Shown one piece after another: positions 18,001 through 26,996 of a DNA stretch of 64,000 bases. The position numbers were made by a program, and so were the translations under genes. The DNA comes from JBFLYH01 sp964630235 (GTDB taxonomy: Bacteria; Oederibacteriota; JAAXVQ01; JAUVAV01): positions 124,001 to 188,000 of the forward strand of contig CAZVUO010000004.1 in the NCBI GenBank assembly GCA_964630235.1, written 5' to 3'. Numbering within the stretch: the first letter of the stretch is position 1; every line of letters begins with the position of its first letter. The notes beneath the pieces are model-generated. The model made no database searches. It was not told where the DNA came from and saw only the letters and a program-made list of their open reading frames with translations.

Positions 18001-21000
18001 AATCAGTGTGCCCGCCTCATTGTAGACGCCAAGCGTGAGGTCGGAGACCGCTCCGTATAGAGTATAGTTGATGGTGGTTTGATCCTGGCCTGAAACATCA
18101 GGGAAGAACGCTGCAGGGTTAGCGTGCAGGTTGAAGATAAGATTTGGCCCCAAAGTGCCAATGTTGACCTTGGTTAAAATAACTTTCCGGTTCAAGGCTT
18201 TATCCCACACATGGAGCTTCAGCCAATAATCGCCCACAGGCAAGCCCGAGGTATTCCAATCGCCTAGGGTGCTTTCTTTGACCTGTGTAGTGGATGACCT
18301 CAGCACTGTCCAGACCGCGGCATTTTCAGTTGTCGCGTAGGAAAGTTCATAACCCAGGAAATTCATATCCGCCGCGGTACCCAAAATGTCCTCAGAACCT
18401 GCCAAAGGCATATGCAAGACAGCCGAGAGATTGGCATAGCGGTCCGGCCGATCCAGAGTAGCTACAAAAGTCTGGCCGTCCAGATTGGTGAAAGCCAATT
18501 GCTTTCCATCCGGCGACCAGGTCGCGTAGCGGCGAGTATTTCCCGTGATCAGGTTTTGCACCGCGCCACTGGCGGTCTTTACAGCTAAGTTGAATTGCGG
18601 GGTTAAATAAACGAGAGCATTTCCATCTGGACTCATCTCCGGATTAACACCATTGGCGATTGGGCCGGTTACTTGACCGCTTTGGATATCCACCAAAAAT
18701 ATCTGGCTAGACGAAGAAGGCGCTGCCTCTGTGCTGTAATATAGATACTTAGAATCAGGCGCCCATGACGGGCAGAAACCAAAAGACAAATCGGCTATAA
18801 AATTGCCCTGGTTATCGAACACTCTATTTAGTCCGTTTAAATAGTTGATAGAAGCAATTTTAGAACCATCTGGTGACCAACTGCCATACCAGTAACCGTT
18901 TATCTGTCTATCCATAACACCACTATTTAAATAGTAAATATAAATACTATCGTGAGTATCATAGAGATATTTCTTGCCGTCATTGGAGATTTCTGGTCTT
19001 GTAGCAGTAAAGATAGGTGACGCATTGTAATTGGTAAGCCTAATCGGGCTGCCTGTGCCATCGGAATTACGCAAATAAATATTTGTAAAATCACCTTCTT
19101 TAAATGAATAGACAATTTGCTTATTGTCCGGTGTCCAGCTGATTTTATAATTGTTCTCAGTCTGTCCAACTATTTGCCGACTACTAAGAATTGCGATATT
19201 TTCCGGATAACGGTTGGTGTCTATCACCACTTGAATATCCTTGATTGTGGTATTCCCTCCCCTATCCGTGGCTTTCAAGCGGCAGATCACCAGCCCGTCA
19301 TTTACATTAACGCCCGTTTCGTCATTGCCATCCCAAGTCTTGGTCTGTGTATCATTATCCAGATCTAGGTTGATCATCTTGCGGACCGCAGCAAGGTTGT
19401 CAATAAATTCCAACTTGTTCTCAAAGTGGTTCTGTTCTTCTATTTGACAGGAAATACTCGTCGCATTTTGCGTACTTCCGGTCGCGCCCAGGGGTGAAAT
19501 ATATTGCGGGAAGAGTGAATGAGTAATGATCCGCGGAGCAATGTTATCCACCAGCACATTCATGGTTATCGGCGTTGATTCAACACCAGCCTGATTCTTT
19601 GCGGTTAACCTAATTAAATAATAAGTGTTCTCGTCCGTATTAAGATCCTTCGTATTCCACGCCGCCAGTTCACCTGTGATCTGATCGGTCGTGACGTTTT
19701 TCTCAGCCAGCGGCCACCAGTTACCATTGTGTTGGTACTCTAAACGGTATGAAGCAAGCAAGAACCCGGATATGGAACCGTTTATTCTCGCATCCAACCC
19801 ATATGTATTATTTTGTGGCATGGTCAGGCTGGTCTGCGGCGGGGTGTTGGCCAGGGCAACCTGAATAGTTTTGGATAAGCCCCAATACCCCTGTTCATCC
19901 TGGGCTTGGAGGCGGATGGTGTAGTAGCCATCCAATGGGATTTGGTTGTAGTTGTCCCTTCCCGACCAATAAGCGAGATTGTTTCCAACCGCCGCCGGGC
20001 CTTGAATTGAATAAACTGATACATTATTGCTATTAAGTACTTCCATTTTAACTATGCCTGGTTTGGAGAGGGTATAGGATATTTGGCTAGTTGTGTCTGT
20101 GGCGATTACTTTGGGGGCGATGGAGGAGATGGTTATTACCGGTGGGTCGTGGATAGTTATAGGGAAGTACTTGTAATCCCACCGCACCGCGTGCCCGTTG
20201 GCATTGTTATCATAAGCGTTCAGTTGAAAGGTATAGGTGCCGGGTGGAACATAATTGCCGGCATTATCTTTACCATCCCAGATTTCCTGATTGTATCCCA
20301 TGGAGCGGAGCTGGTCTGTGGCGAGCGTACGCACGACCATGTTCCGGTTATCTAACACATACAATTGTATCAGGCCGTGTTCTGTTAAGGTGTATTTAAA
20401 AGTGGTAGAATTATTTTCGGGTGCCAAAGGGTAGAAATAAGATGGTTCAGCCCTTACATCCAGCGCTTCCATGCCGAGAATAAAAGCTTGAAGCCGGTCT
20501 TTTTCAACCGTCACCATGGTATTTGGGAAGTAATTGGATCCTTCGGGCGCCGGAACACTTGCGCCGCGTAGTGATCTAAACGGATCTCCAGGATTGCCAA
20601 TATATGTTTTAAGATAATTGTAATTAGAATCAAAAAGATATATCTGGTTATATTTTTCATCCGCAATATAAATCGCACCGGACTCAGTCAGAACAACATC
20701 ACAGAATTCCGCATCAGGAGGAATATCACCTGTAGGCTTTAACTCTTTATCGAATTGGTAAATGCCACCTATCGTTTTGAAGGTCTGTATTCGCACATTG
20801 CCAGTATCTGCTACTAATAAATATCCGCCAGGATCAACCATAATACCTTTTTGGTTAATGAATTGACCTTGGGCATTTCCATATTGACCAATTATTTGGA
20901 TAAATTCTCCATTTTCATCAAATTCTTGTATTCGGCTATTACCATAATCAGAAACAAATAAATGGTTATTAGATTTGCAGATGTCCACGTCAAAAGGACT

Positions 21001-21504
21001 AACGAACTCGCCGTCACCACGCCCTAATCTGCCAAAGTTCCTTACTTTATCTGCCCGTAAGCCCTGGCTGCCGAAATATCCTTTAAGCCTAATTATACGG
21101 TGATTGCCTGTGTCGGCAATATATATATTCCCCGTAGTATTTGCAGCAACCCCACGGGGATACTTCAATCCCTCGTTGTCTGCAAACCCGGTAATGCTGT
21201 ATTTTTCAGTAGAGGGATCATAATAATTCCAAATCAGGCTTGGGTAACCGCCATCGAGGGTAAATAAGGTACCCGAGGCGAAGAAGCCAGAAGTTGGAGA
21301 AGGGTCACCGGTAAGTTTAAGCCCACAAACCGAAGTCAAGCCGCCAATAAGTTTATGCCCTTTATCATTAAAAATCTCTTGATAGCGGGGATTATCAAAT
21401 GTTTCCCTATATAAAGGTCCAGCATAGGCAGAAATATTTAGAACAAATAGAGCCGACACAATAATAAGTAAGCTTGTTATCCCAATCAGTGTCAACCTTG
21501 TCAT
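15091..21504 (-). CDS. Giant mosaic surface protein (NHL and TolB propellers, Ig-like modules, Thr/Pro stalk, FlgD-like C-terminus)
   Basis: 2137 residues. A signal peptide or anchor (1-28) leads to an NHL beta-propeller at about 110-310 (repeated YIADTGNHRI-type units). Two FlgD-like Ig modules follow near 385-455 and 460-550 (WDGKDNAGNYVPPGTYTFQL and YWSGRDNYNQIPLDGYYTIRL). A TolB/WD40-type propeller lies at about 770-1020 (SWSPDGSKIA, TWSPDGKQLAF). More Ig-like modules come next, then a Thr/Pro/Ser stalk at about 1703-1860. A separate module of about 120 residues, a second short Thr/Pro linker, and a C-terminal FlgD/T9SS-like domain from 2050 (YPNPGRERIKF...APGMYFAKI) complete it. Probably exported and displayed on the cell surface as an adhesin or scaffold; no enzyme active site was recognised. 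It is last in the island's gene row. Confidence 0.88.
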   Translation of the reverse strand: MTRLTLIGITSLLIIVSALFVLNISAYAGPLYRETFDNPRYQEIFNDKGHKLIGGLTSVCGLKLTGDPSPTSGFFASGTLFTLDGGYPSLIWNYYDPSTEKYSITGFADNEGLKYPRGVAANTTGNIYIADTGNHRIIRLKGYFGSQGLRADKVRNFGRLGRGDGEFVSPFDVDICKSNNHLFVSDYGNSRIQEFDENGEFIQIIGQYGNAQGQFINQKGIMVDPGGYLLVADTGNVRIQTFKTIGGIYQFDKELKPTGDIPPDAEFCDVVLTESGAIYIADEKYNQIYLFDSNYNYLKTYIGNPGDPFRSLRGASVPAPEGSNYFPNTMVTVEKDRLQAFILGMEALDVRAEPSYFYPLAPENNSTTFKYTLTEHGLIQLYVLDNRNMVVRTLATDQLRSMGYNQEIWDGKDNAGNYVPPGTYTFQLNAYDNNANGHAVRWDYKYFPITIHDPPVITISSIAPKVIATDTTSQISYTLSKPGIVKMEVLNSNNVSVYSIQGPAAVGNNLAYWSGRDNYNQIPLDGYYTIRLQAQDEQGYWGLSKTIQVALANTPPQTSLTMPQNNTYGLDARINGSISGFLLASYRLEYQHNGNWWPLAEKNVTTDQITGELAAWNTKDLNTDENTYYLIRLTAKNQAGVESTPITMNVLVDNIAPRIITHSLFPQYISPLGATGSTQNATSISCQIEEQNHFENKLEFIDNLAAVRKMINLDLDNDTQTKTWDGNDETGVNVNDGLVICRLKATDRGGNTTIKDIQVVIDTNRYPENIAILSSRQIVGQTENNYKISWTPDNKQIVYSFKEGDFTNIYLRNSDGTGSPIRLTNYNASPIFTATRPEISNDGKKYLYDTHDSIYIYYLNSGVMDRQINGYWYGSWSPDGSKIASINYLNGLNRVFDNQGNFIADLSFGFCPSWAPDSKYLYYSTEAAPSSSSQIFLVDIQSGQVTGPIANGVNPEMSPDGNALVYLTPQFNLAVKTASGAVQNLITGNTRRYATWSPDGKQLAFTNLDGQTFVATLDRPDRYANLSAVLHMPLAGSEDILGTAADMNFLGYELSYATTENAAVWTVLRSSTTQVKESTLGDWNTSGLPVGDYWLKLHVWDKALNRKVILTKVNIGTLGPNLIFNLHANPAAFFPDVSGQDQTTINYTLYGAVSDLTLGVYNEAGTLIKNLNPPQDPGAPYPRTLSVAWNGKNNSNQIVDAETYTIKLQATGLGQPILKQSAVIVANGLPTAIILSPAMSGWSGGTITYEGQATGYEFEQYWLEVTGLGGSMMPQTRIAQSDFPVEQGELVKWEAPKSGQYFAQLTVRNKLGVENTASVFFTVDRTPPTTTLEVQSDSVEATGKIFVGLANQLVLSSAEPTAYSSGLKEIKVAVDGTWQTYTVPFSLATVGEHMVSYYAVDLMDNEEPVQTKQVVVNGLKPDTSVIINHPKYQPYSTIFVNGQTEFVVNAQETGADAVPIQEIHWGIAPPQRLKFPGDEYQVPSYQIYTIPLTLAEYAAQGISLYTRAVDATGNVGAWVQTGPLYVDITSPNLTLSWEGPDPMLDPVGIRYATSATMYLLTSEDLGSGLNRAEYQLVHEWGSDGWSDYAEGQKVILTANGGHEIQYRAFDQVGNSVSGQAYQVIIDNTPPEISIANIEEGGFYAASLVPEISILDAHLKNSEILLDGQPYNGDPIISIGSHLLHLQASDWSGNTSQQDMTFNIGEPTPTPTSTASPTDTQTETPTATVTPTPSATPTDTPTPTDTSTLTQTATETTTDTATVTDTPTDTATPTFTATPTDTDTVTATHTPTDTDTVTLTHTHTDTPSGTATASQTDTPSPTFTLTSTPTLTPTLSSTDTPIDTETVTPTLTATPSPTASATLVVPVLTPQHVRARVEGSFILSPGESRRLFGISVYRKEPQPNIPLRFRMIMGEGDLEGSNEKMVVTGPAGEPASVMFNSAETPKVDVNLVQVDNLGLGGRRYLLLLVISHGKHKDHKAGASTNAENATDFDTLEEAQAAADRLLGELGCVCNSPTVTVTRTPTIIPTVTPTQTPLPSVLIYNVDKGQVLPYPNPGRERIKFALRLEESASVSIEIYNMLGERVSAVQEHLNASPMGTAVEWICKNNAPGMYFAKITVTSERGIVILTRTVKVLVVH

Positions 21505-21535
21505 GATACAATCACCTGATTAAGCCTTTAACAGC

Positions 21536-22474
21536 TCATTTTATTCCATGCTTCTTTTTTAATTCCGCCAGGACTTTCGCGGCTTTTTCACGGACAGGAT
21601 ATTTAACCACCCATTCCTCATCCTTCAAGGCGTTTGCGCCTTTGGCCTTGATTTTCTCATCATCCTCAGCGGTCATTTTTTCAACCTCTTTCCAGTGTTT
21701 CATTAACTCTTCTCCGGACATTTGGCGATATTTTTCATATTTTTTTCGATAACTATCCTTAAATTCATTTTCTTTTGCGATCTTTTCTACAAGCGGAATA
21801 ACATCCGTGTCACCTAATACTTGGAAAAATGTTAGAAAAGGGCTTATTACTTCACGCGAAAGGTTGGCTATTTTGCGATTATAGTCCTTGTCTTTTGGAT
21901 CAGGGTATTGAATATCCGAATATATCTGAAACATTACTTTTTTAATATTGTTGCGTTTTTCACCTTTAGCCACAAAACCCTTGCGATTCATGTCTATCAA
22001 ATCGGCCATGAAAACAATATATCCGCTCTTCCGGGTGGAGTTCATACTACTAAACTCTTGACTCAATTTTATAGCGAGGTCATAAGCCTTCTCGCCATGT
22101 TGTAAAATTGCGGCTTTTACAATCGGGCCAAAACCACTTTTAGCAAAATAAGGCAAGTATTTCTCATCGTTGATTTTGATCATAAGCATATTTACTTCCG
22201 TGGGATATTGCCCCTCTTCATCTATGACAGCATTTAAATCGTTTTTTTCTCTTATTTGTTCTTCAATAATTGGATCTAGTATTTTTATTAACTTCGGACT
22301 TAATTGAAGTTCCCCTCGTTTTAATCCAGTATTCAAGTTTCTAAGTGCCATGATTCTTTTTTGAATATCAGGTGATCGAAGCATTTTAATTGTTTCATCT
22401 TCAGAATAATAACTATATAGGGAATTAGGAAATGAAATTAGTAGTGCTATGAATAGCAACAATTCTTTTTTCAT
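21536..22474 (-). CDS. Exported protein of unknown function, possibly helical (HEAT-like)
   Basis: 312 residues with a signal peptide (KKELLLFIALLISFPNSLYS). The start follows a strong AAGGAGGAG site. The N-terminal segment ETIKMLRSPDIQKRIMALRNL resembles a HEAT repeat. The rest is Lys/Glu-rich and mostly helical, ending AAKVLAELKKKHGIK. No catalytic motif was found. It lies 13 bp after the peptidase lipoprotein gene and 31 bp before the giant surface protein gene, in what looks like one transcription unit. Codon use is AT-rich like the rest of this block. Confidence 0.7.
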   Translation of the reverse strand: MKKELLLFIALLISFPNSLYSYYSEDETIKMLRSPDIQKRIMALRNLNTGLKRGELQLSPKLIKILDPIIEEQIREKNDLNAVIDEEGQYPTEVNMLMIKINDEKYLPYFAKSGFGPIVKAAILQHGEKAYDLAIKLSQEFSSMNSTRKSGYIVFMADLIDMNRKGFVAKGEKRNNIKKVMFQIYSDIQYPDPKDKDYNRKIANLSREVISPFLTFFQVLGDTDVIPLVEKIAKENEFKDSYRKKYEKYRQMSGEELMKHWKEVEKMTAEDDEKIKAKGANALKDEEWVVKYPVREKAAKVLAELKKKHGIK

Positions 22475-22487
22475 TCGTTACTCCTCC

Positions 22488-23594
22488 TTATCTTGGGGGA
22501 ACATAATCCCATCCCCACCACCAGTCCGCATGGCCATTTTTAAATATAACTCCAGGGGGTCTTGATGCATAATCATCGGGGATGCTATATGCATGAGTTT
22601 CCTCATGATCATGCCAATAAAGTCTTCCATTTTGGTCATAAAGAATGACCCTCCCTACATTATTGATAAATCTATTATTAATTATATTATTGGCAATTTG
22701 CCAATTTATCTGACTATTTGCTTCTGTATTCTCACCAGCATCCCAATCAAAAGCTTTTCCAAAAAGATGCTCAGATAATGCTGCTCCGCCTACTCTGCGG
22801 TTTCCTGCCGGGCACCTATACCCACTAGAAAAAGGAACATCTCTTGAATATTCGACCCTATAATTAATATTTACATTACCGGCTTTTATAGCAAGATCCC
22901 ATAAAATCCAATACTGATGGCGTGTACATACCCCATGGTTGATATCATCTCCTCGTTGTAGTAATGCCGATATTACTCCTGTAGGTTGCCATTGATCAAA
23001 TTCATCTATCTGCGGTAGATCATAAATACTTATAAAAAAATCCAAGTACTCCTGTCGCAACTCAGCTAAATTATTTTGCGTAATAACGTGTTCTTTAATA
23101 TCTATGCCACTACTTAATTCAAGTGATCCTCTAATCCCATAGCTTAAAGAATACCCCCTGCCAATACCCGTATAGGGATTAGAAATAGTGATTCCTGTAG
23201 GTATTGGTTGAAAATAATAATATCCACCAACTTGGCTATAGGGTGATCCTTGATCTCCACGGCCAGTTCTATCTACATATGACCAGGCAACCAGTGATGT
23301 TGCACCAGGATCAACGGAAGGATTGGTAATATTAGGCCAGAAAGAGACGACGCCACTTGACAGGAATGTCGTTGATAAAGTTGGATCAAGTGGCGCTATA
23401 ACAAGTCCATAATCTGCTGTACTGCTCGGTGTCGGCTCCGGGGTAGGGTTTGAAATACGTGGATCGAAGGAAAGCAGTGGCCCCTGAACATTTGCACAGC
23501 TCGAAATAAAGGAAAGAATAATTAAAACAGAAGCAAATATTATTCCTAGTTTCCTTTTATTTGTCAGGTTAGTTATTTCTTTATCGCTTTTCAT
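22488..23594 (-). CDS. Lipoprotein with a C-terminal M15-like (D-Ala-D-Ala carboxypeptidase-fold) domain
   Basis: 368 residues from ATG 23594. That start overlaps the stop of the upstream gene as ATGA and is preferred to a start five codons earlier. A signal peptide ends in lipobox ISSC, followed by a Pro/Thr spacer. The C-terminal 170 residues carry SGYRCPAGNRRVGG...SEHLFGKAFDWD, the M15 zinc-ligand pattern SGYR...N..VGG...S.H..G.A.D. A later NGHADWWWG could supply the third ligand. Likely a peptidoglycan-directed peptidase or a related binding domain tethered to the envelope. The middle region (about 50-170) is unrecognised. Assignment to M15 is by motif only. Confidence 0.7.
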   Translation of the reverse strand: MKSDKEITNLTNKRKLGIIFASVLIILSFISSCANVQGPLLSFDPRISNPTPEPTPSSTADYGLVIAPLDPTLSTTFLSSGVVSFWPNITNPSVDPGATSLVAWSYVDRTGRGDQGSPYSQVGGYYYFQPIPTGITISNPYTGIGRGYSLSYGIRGSLELSSGIDIKEHVITQNNLAELRQEYLDFFISIYDLPQIDEFDQWQPTGVISALLQRGDDINHGVCTRHQYWILWDLAIKAGNVNINYRVEYSRDVPFSSGYRCPAGNRRVGGAALSEHLFGKAFDWDAGENTEANSQINWQIANNIINNRFINNVGRVILYDQNGRLYWHDHEETHAYSIPDDYASRPPGVIFKNGHADWWWGWDYVPPR

Positions 23595-24172
23595 TTGTTC
23601 TTTAACCATTTTTGATAAACCCTATACGAATCATTAGGTTTTTTTCCACCATGGTAACAAAACGCCGCCAATCCAAAAGCCTCGGTTTTCTTTTGCGAGT
23701 CAATAATATCCTTAGACTTTCCTGACTTATTTACACTAGCGGCTTTGACTTGATCCGAATCTTCTTTCGCTTCCAATTCATCCCCCAACTTTTCAAACTC
23801 CGGCCCGGCCTTTTCGTAATTCCCCGCCTCGTAATACGACCGGGCAATGTTCTCCTGGGCGTCCTCGGCCGCGGGGCTTTCGGGGTATTGTTCCTTCAAA
23901 GTCCGATAGGTTTGAACGGCTTCTTCGGTCTTTTTTTGATACCTTAAGCAGAAAGCGATCTGGTTATTAAGGTAGGCGGTGAAATTGCCCATGTCAGAGT
24001 ATTCCTTCAGGGTTTCGCGGTAGAGCTGCTCTGCTTGGGCGAAATTATATTTCTCGAAGGCTTGTTCAGCTTGGCGGAATTGAACGGCTGGATCTTTTTC
24101 TGCGGAGACTAAATGAGGTAGGAGAGGCAGGAGAATAACGGAGAAGATGATTATCTTTTTCCAATTATTCAT
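23591..24172 (-). CDS. Periplasmic TPR protein
   Basis: 193 residues with a signal peptide (about 1-24, cut after VSA). TPR units follow at about 28-120 (FRQAEQAFEKYNFAQAEQLYRETL, AFCLRYQKKTEEAVQTYRTL, ARSYYEAGNYEKAGPEFEKL) and a final partial unit (AAFCYHGGKKPNDSYRVYQKW), as in YbgF/BamD-like proteins. Its stop overlaps the start of the M15-like lipoprotein gene, so the two are translationally coupled. Likely an adaptor in the envelope for the neighbouring exported proteins. Confidence 0.75.
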   Translation of the reverse strand: MNNWKKIIIFSVILLPLLPHLVSAEKDPAVQFRQAEQAFEKYNFAQAEQLYRETLKEYSDMGNFTAYLNNQIAFCLRYQKKTEEAVQTYRTLKEQYPESPAAEDAQENIARSYYEAGNYEKAGPEFEKLGDELEAKEDSDQVKAASVNKSGKSKDIIDSQKKTEAFGLAAFCYHGGKKPNDSYRVYQKWLKNK

Positions 24173-24321
24173 TTGAATACCTCGAAATAAAGTATGTTTA
24201 AGTATAGCACTATATTTTGTGCATTTCCTGCCAAACGCCTTTATTTATTAGACATTTATAGGGGGAATTTCATGCGAAATTGGAGGTATTTAATTTTAAC
24301 TAAAACGATTGATTTGTAAGG

Positions 24322-26808
24322 TTATTTATTGAGAATGGCGATCTTGAAGGTCTCGGCTTTTTGGCCTTTAATGCTCACGCGGGCGAAATAAATCCCAGGT
24401 GCCAGGCTTTCACACATCCAGGTAATGACCTGTCCCCTGCCCGCGGCAAGATCCTCCTGCACAGAGGCCACACGCTCACCAGATAAATTATAGATATTGA
24501 TCTTCACTTCACCCGGCTGGTCCAAATGGAGCAAGAAATTGACCTGATCCTTGGCTGGGTTTGGATAAGGCAAAGCTATCCTGCCTTTTAAATCAACCGC
24601 CGCCAATCCGGCGAAGGGCGTCGGCGTGGGAGTTGGTCCATGGTCCCGGAAGTTCAAGGCAAAACTTGATGAATTATTGTTGCTATCCGTGGAAATGGCC
24701 GTCATATATTCCCCGCCCAACAAATTGGTACCATTGACAAACCACATTCCTTGAGCATTGGCCGTGGCCGCTCCCAAATATCGCAGACTGCCTCCATAAC
24801 GCGTGTCATCCCGGTCTGCTTTAAAAACCTCGATATAATCCCCAGGCGAGGCCCTGCCTTGAAAATCTCCGGAATACGCGTAGGTAATAACTGGCGGTTG
24901 TTGGTTTAAATTTGCGTCGCTCTCAAGCAGGATCGGCGTGATCGTGGAAGCGCAGATGGTATTGCCGTAGAAAGCATTGGCAGTAGTGCCTGCGCCTACG
25001 GCGTGAATGCCAACACCAGCGGCCGCGATCAAATTACCCTGGCCAGAACCTTGGAGGCCTATGTAATTATCATGGGCATCTGCATCCAGATAAACGGCGG
25101 TTTGAAAATGTTCGGAAGACATATTTCCATTGGCCAGCACGCCCATCCAATTGCCAACGATGGTATTCCCGGATGCGGCTGTGATTGATATCCCCACGGC
25201 ATCGCCGCAGATTAGGTTTTTCTCTTCAGCGGTTGTGCCGCCAATCAAGCAGCCGTAAGCATTATAGATAGCCATATCAACGAAGTTGTTCTTTATTGGA
25301 TTAAGTCCAGTAATGTCTGTCCCGATATAATTTCCACGCAGTATTATTCTCGTAGCGTAACTAATATAGACGCCACCCCAAAGCCCGTTGCCCGAAATAA
25401 CATTTCGCCTTGCTGGAAATACATCCCCAACGATACAATCTGTTCCTCCGTCAATGTATAGGCCTCTTCCGTTTGGTAGTGCAACATCGCCATTTGCCGT
25501 TAAACCGATTAGATTCCCGATAATAACATTTCCTGTTCCATTTCCTTGATAAAACCCATAATCAGTGTTACCTGAAATAACGTTGCCAAATTCCTGCTGA
25601 TCACCGCCAATTACATTGTGACTCCCGAGTATCACTATGCCTTCGTCATTTCCCCTGGATAATGTGCCGGTTCGATCTGTCCCTACATAATTGCCGCAAA
25701 CGGTGTTTCCGTCATATTGGACATAAATGCCAAACCCATTTCCCGAACAAACGTTACTTTCGTATTTCCCATTATTGCGTGAGCCGCCAACCGTATTTCT
25801 ATATCCATATACTCTAATACCTTCGCTATTATATTTAACGTCCCCGTTTGAATTGAGCCCAACGATATTGTTTTGAACTGTATTATTTGAAGAAAACACA
25901 GAAATACCCTGATCATTACCGGAAATAATATTCTCGAAACCCAGCGCTGGTATTCCCACTCTATTTCCATCCGAATCAACACTTATGCCCACCACATTAC
26001 CTACAATAGTCGATTGGTCAATGCTCAGACCAATGATATTCCCACATACAGTGTTGCCGGTGCTGGATAAGCGAATAAAAATACCTCTGTTCCCATTGCC
26101 GGAAATAAGATTGCCTTCACCTAGACTCCGGTTACCGCCGATCAAGCATTGGGAGGTGCTGTTTTCCAATAAAACTCCGTGGTCCCTGTTTCTAACAGAA
26201 CTCATGCCCGTGCTGTTGGTACCCACATAATTCCCCTGGATCTTCAACCGCTGTGCGCCTACCGCATGAATCCCGTAATAGCGCTGGCTAGAGATAAGGT
26301 TGCGGTCCGGAACGGTATTACCACCGATCCAATTATCATTTCCTGTCACCATTACGCCGTACTGGTTGCCATTGGTGGTATTGTCCGCCCAGTCCACGCC
26401 GATCCGGCATCCGGCCAGCCGGCAGTTATCGGACTGGATCAGCACCCCTTGTGTGCTCGCGATAATGGCCAGGCCCCGCAATTCGCTGCCATTGCTGCCT
26501 GCTGCCAGGGCAAATGTGGTGGTACCTTGCCCGTTGATAACCTGGGTGCCTGCGCCGTTGATGGTCATTTGGTTTGAGACGATCAAAGGAGTGTTGACAG
26601 TAATGGAATTGGAACCTGGGCCGGAAATATTGAAGGTAATCAGATGCTGGCCTGTGGTGATATTGGCAGCGTCTATGGCTTCACGGAGGGTGCCTGGCCC
26701 GCTGTCGTCCCGGCTGGTCACGATGAAGGTGTCTGCATTTGAAAAGAGTGGATTAATAACGATAAAGATAGTGGCTAACAAAAGTAATCCACTGCTTTTC
26801 GGCCTCAT
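24322..26808 (-). CDS. Secreted right-handed beta-helix protein with FlgD-like C-terminus
   Basis: 828 residues. A signal peptide ends near FSNA (about 26). A long parallel beta-helix runs to about residue 690, built of units with recurring N-rich turns (GNLISGN, NVISGN, GNTVCGN, VGTD.TG), as in NosD/pectate-lyase-like folds. A short Ig-like module and a Pro/Thr spacer follow. The C-terminal domain from about 745 (LPYPNPAKDQVNF...YNLSGERV...APGIYFARV) closely resembles that of the 2137-residue protein, including a Trp-x-Cys before APG. Probably surface-exposed and carbohydrate-interacting; no catalytic residues were assigned. It is the first gene of the island next to glyS. Confidence 0.82.
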   Translation of the reverse strand: MRPKSSGLLLLATIFIVINPLFSNADTFIVTSRDDSGPGTLREAIDAANITTGQHLITFNISGPGSNSITVNTPLIVSNQMTINGAGTQVINGQGTTTFALAAGSNGSELRGLAIIASTQGVLIQSDNCRLAGCRIGVDWADNTTNGNQYGVMVTGNDNWIGGNTVPDRNLISSQRYYGIHAVGAQRLKIQGNYVGTNSTGMSSVRNRDHGVLLENSTSQCLIGGNRSLGEGNLISGNGNRGIFIRLSSTGNTVCGNIIGLSIDQSTIVGNVVGISVDSDGNRVGIPALGFENIISGNDQGISVFSSNNTVQNNIVGLNSNGDVKYNSEGIRVYGYRNTVGGSRNNGKYESNVCSGNGFGIYVQYDGNTVCGNYVGTDRTGTLSRGNDEGIVILGSHNVIGGDQQEFGNVISGNTDYGFYQGNGTGNVIIGNLIGLTANGDVALPNGRGLYIDGGTDCIVGDVFPARRNVISGNGLWGGVYISYATRIILRGNYIGTDITGLNPIKNNFVDMAIYNAYGCLIGGTTAEEKNLICGDAVGISITAASGNTIVGNWMGVLANGNMSSEHFQTAVYLDADAHDNYIGLQGSGQGNLIAAAGVGIHAVGAGTTANAFYGNTICASTITPILLESDANLNQQPPVITYAYSGDFQGRASPGDYIEVFKADRDDTRYGGSLRYLGAATANAQGMWFVNGTNLLGGEYMTAISTDSNNNSSSFALNFRDHGPTPTPTPFAGLAAVDLKGRIALPYPNPAKDQVNFLLHLDQPGEVKINIYNLSGERVASVQEDLAAGRGQVITWMCESLAPGIYFARVSIKGQKAETFKIAILNK

Positions 26809-26910
26809 GATAGCCTTTCCCTCGCGGTTACTGGTTGAAAGCGATCCGTCTCGATATATTTTAGACCGGATTTCCTAAATTACCATGCCCTCTTTATACC
26901 CTTTCGCTTA

Positions 26911-26936
26911 TTAAAATCCCGCCCTTCGGGGCGGGG
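26911..26936 (-). terminator. Terminator-like hairpin downstream of glyS
   Basis: Stem CCCGCCC/GGGCGGG with a TTCG-type loop, followed on the minus strand by ATTTTAATAA. It lies about 65 bp past the glyS stop and could end the recO-glyQ-glyS transcript before the island genes. Confidence 0.55.
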
Positions 26937-26971
26937 ATAAGATGAAAGGGTGCTCAGGGCATGATATTGGG

Positions 26972-26995
26972 TACCCCGCGATTCATCGCGGGGTA
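26972..26995. repeat. Perfect 11-bp palindrome directly after glyS
   Basis: TACCCCGCGAT / ATCGCGGGGTA with a 2-nt spacer, ending 3 bp from the glyS stop codon and the edge of the direct repeat. No T-tract follows. It is a candidate recombinase-binding or REP-type site at the right end of the island. A similar CTCGCGGGGTACC box occurs near 56472. Confidence 0.45.
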
Positions 26996-26996
26996 G

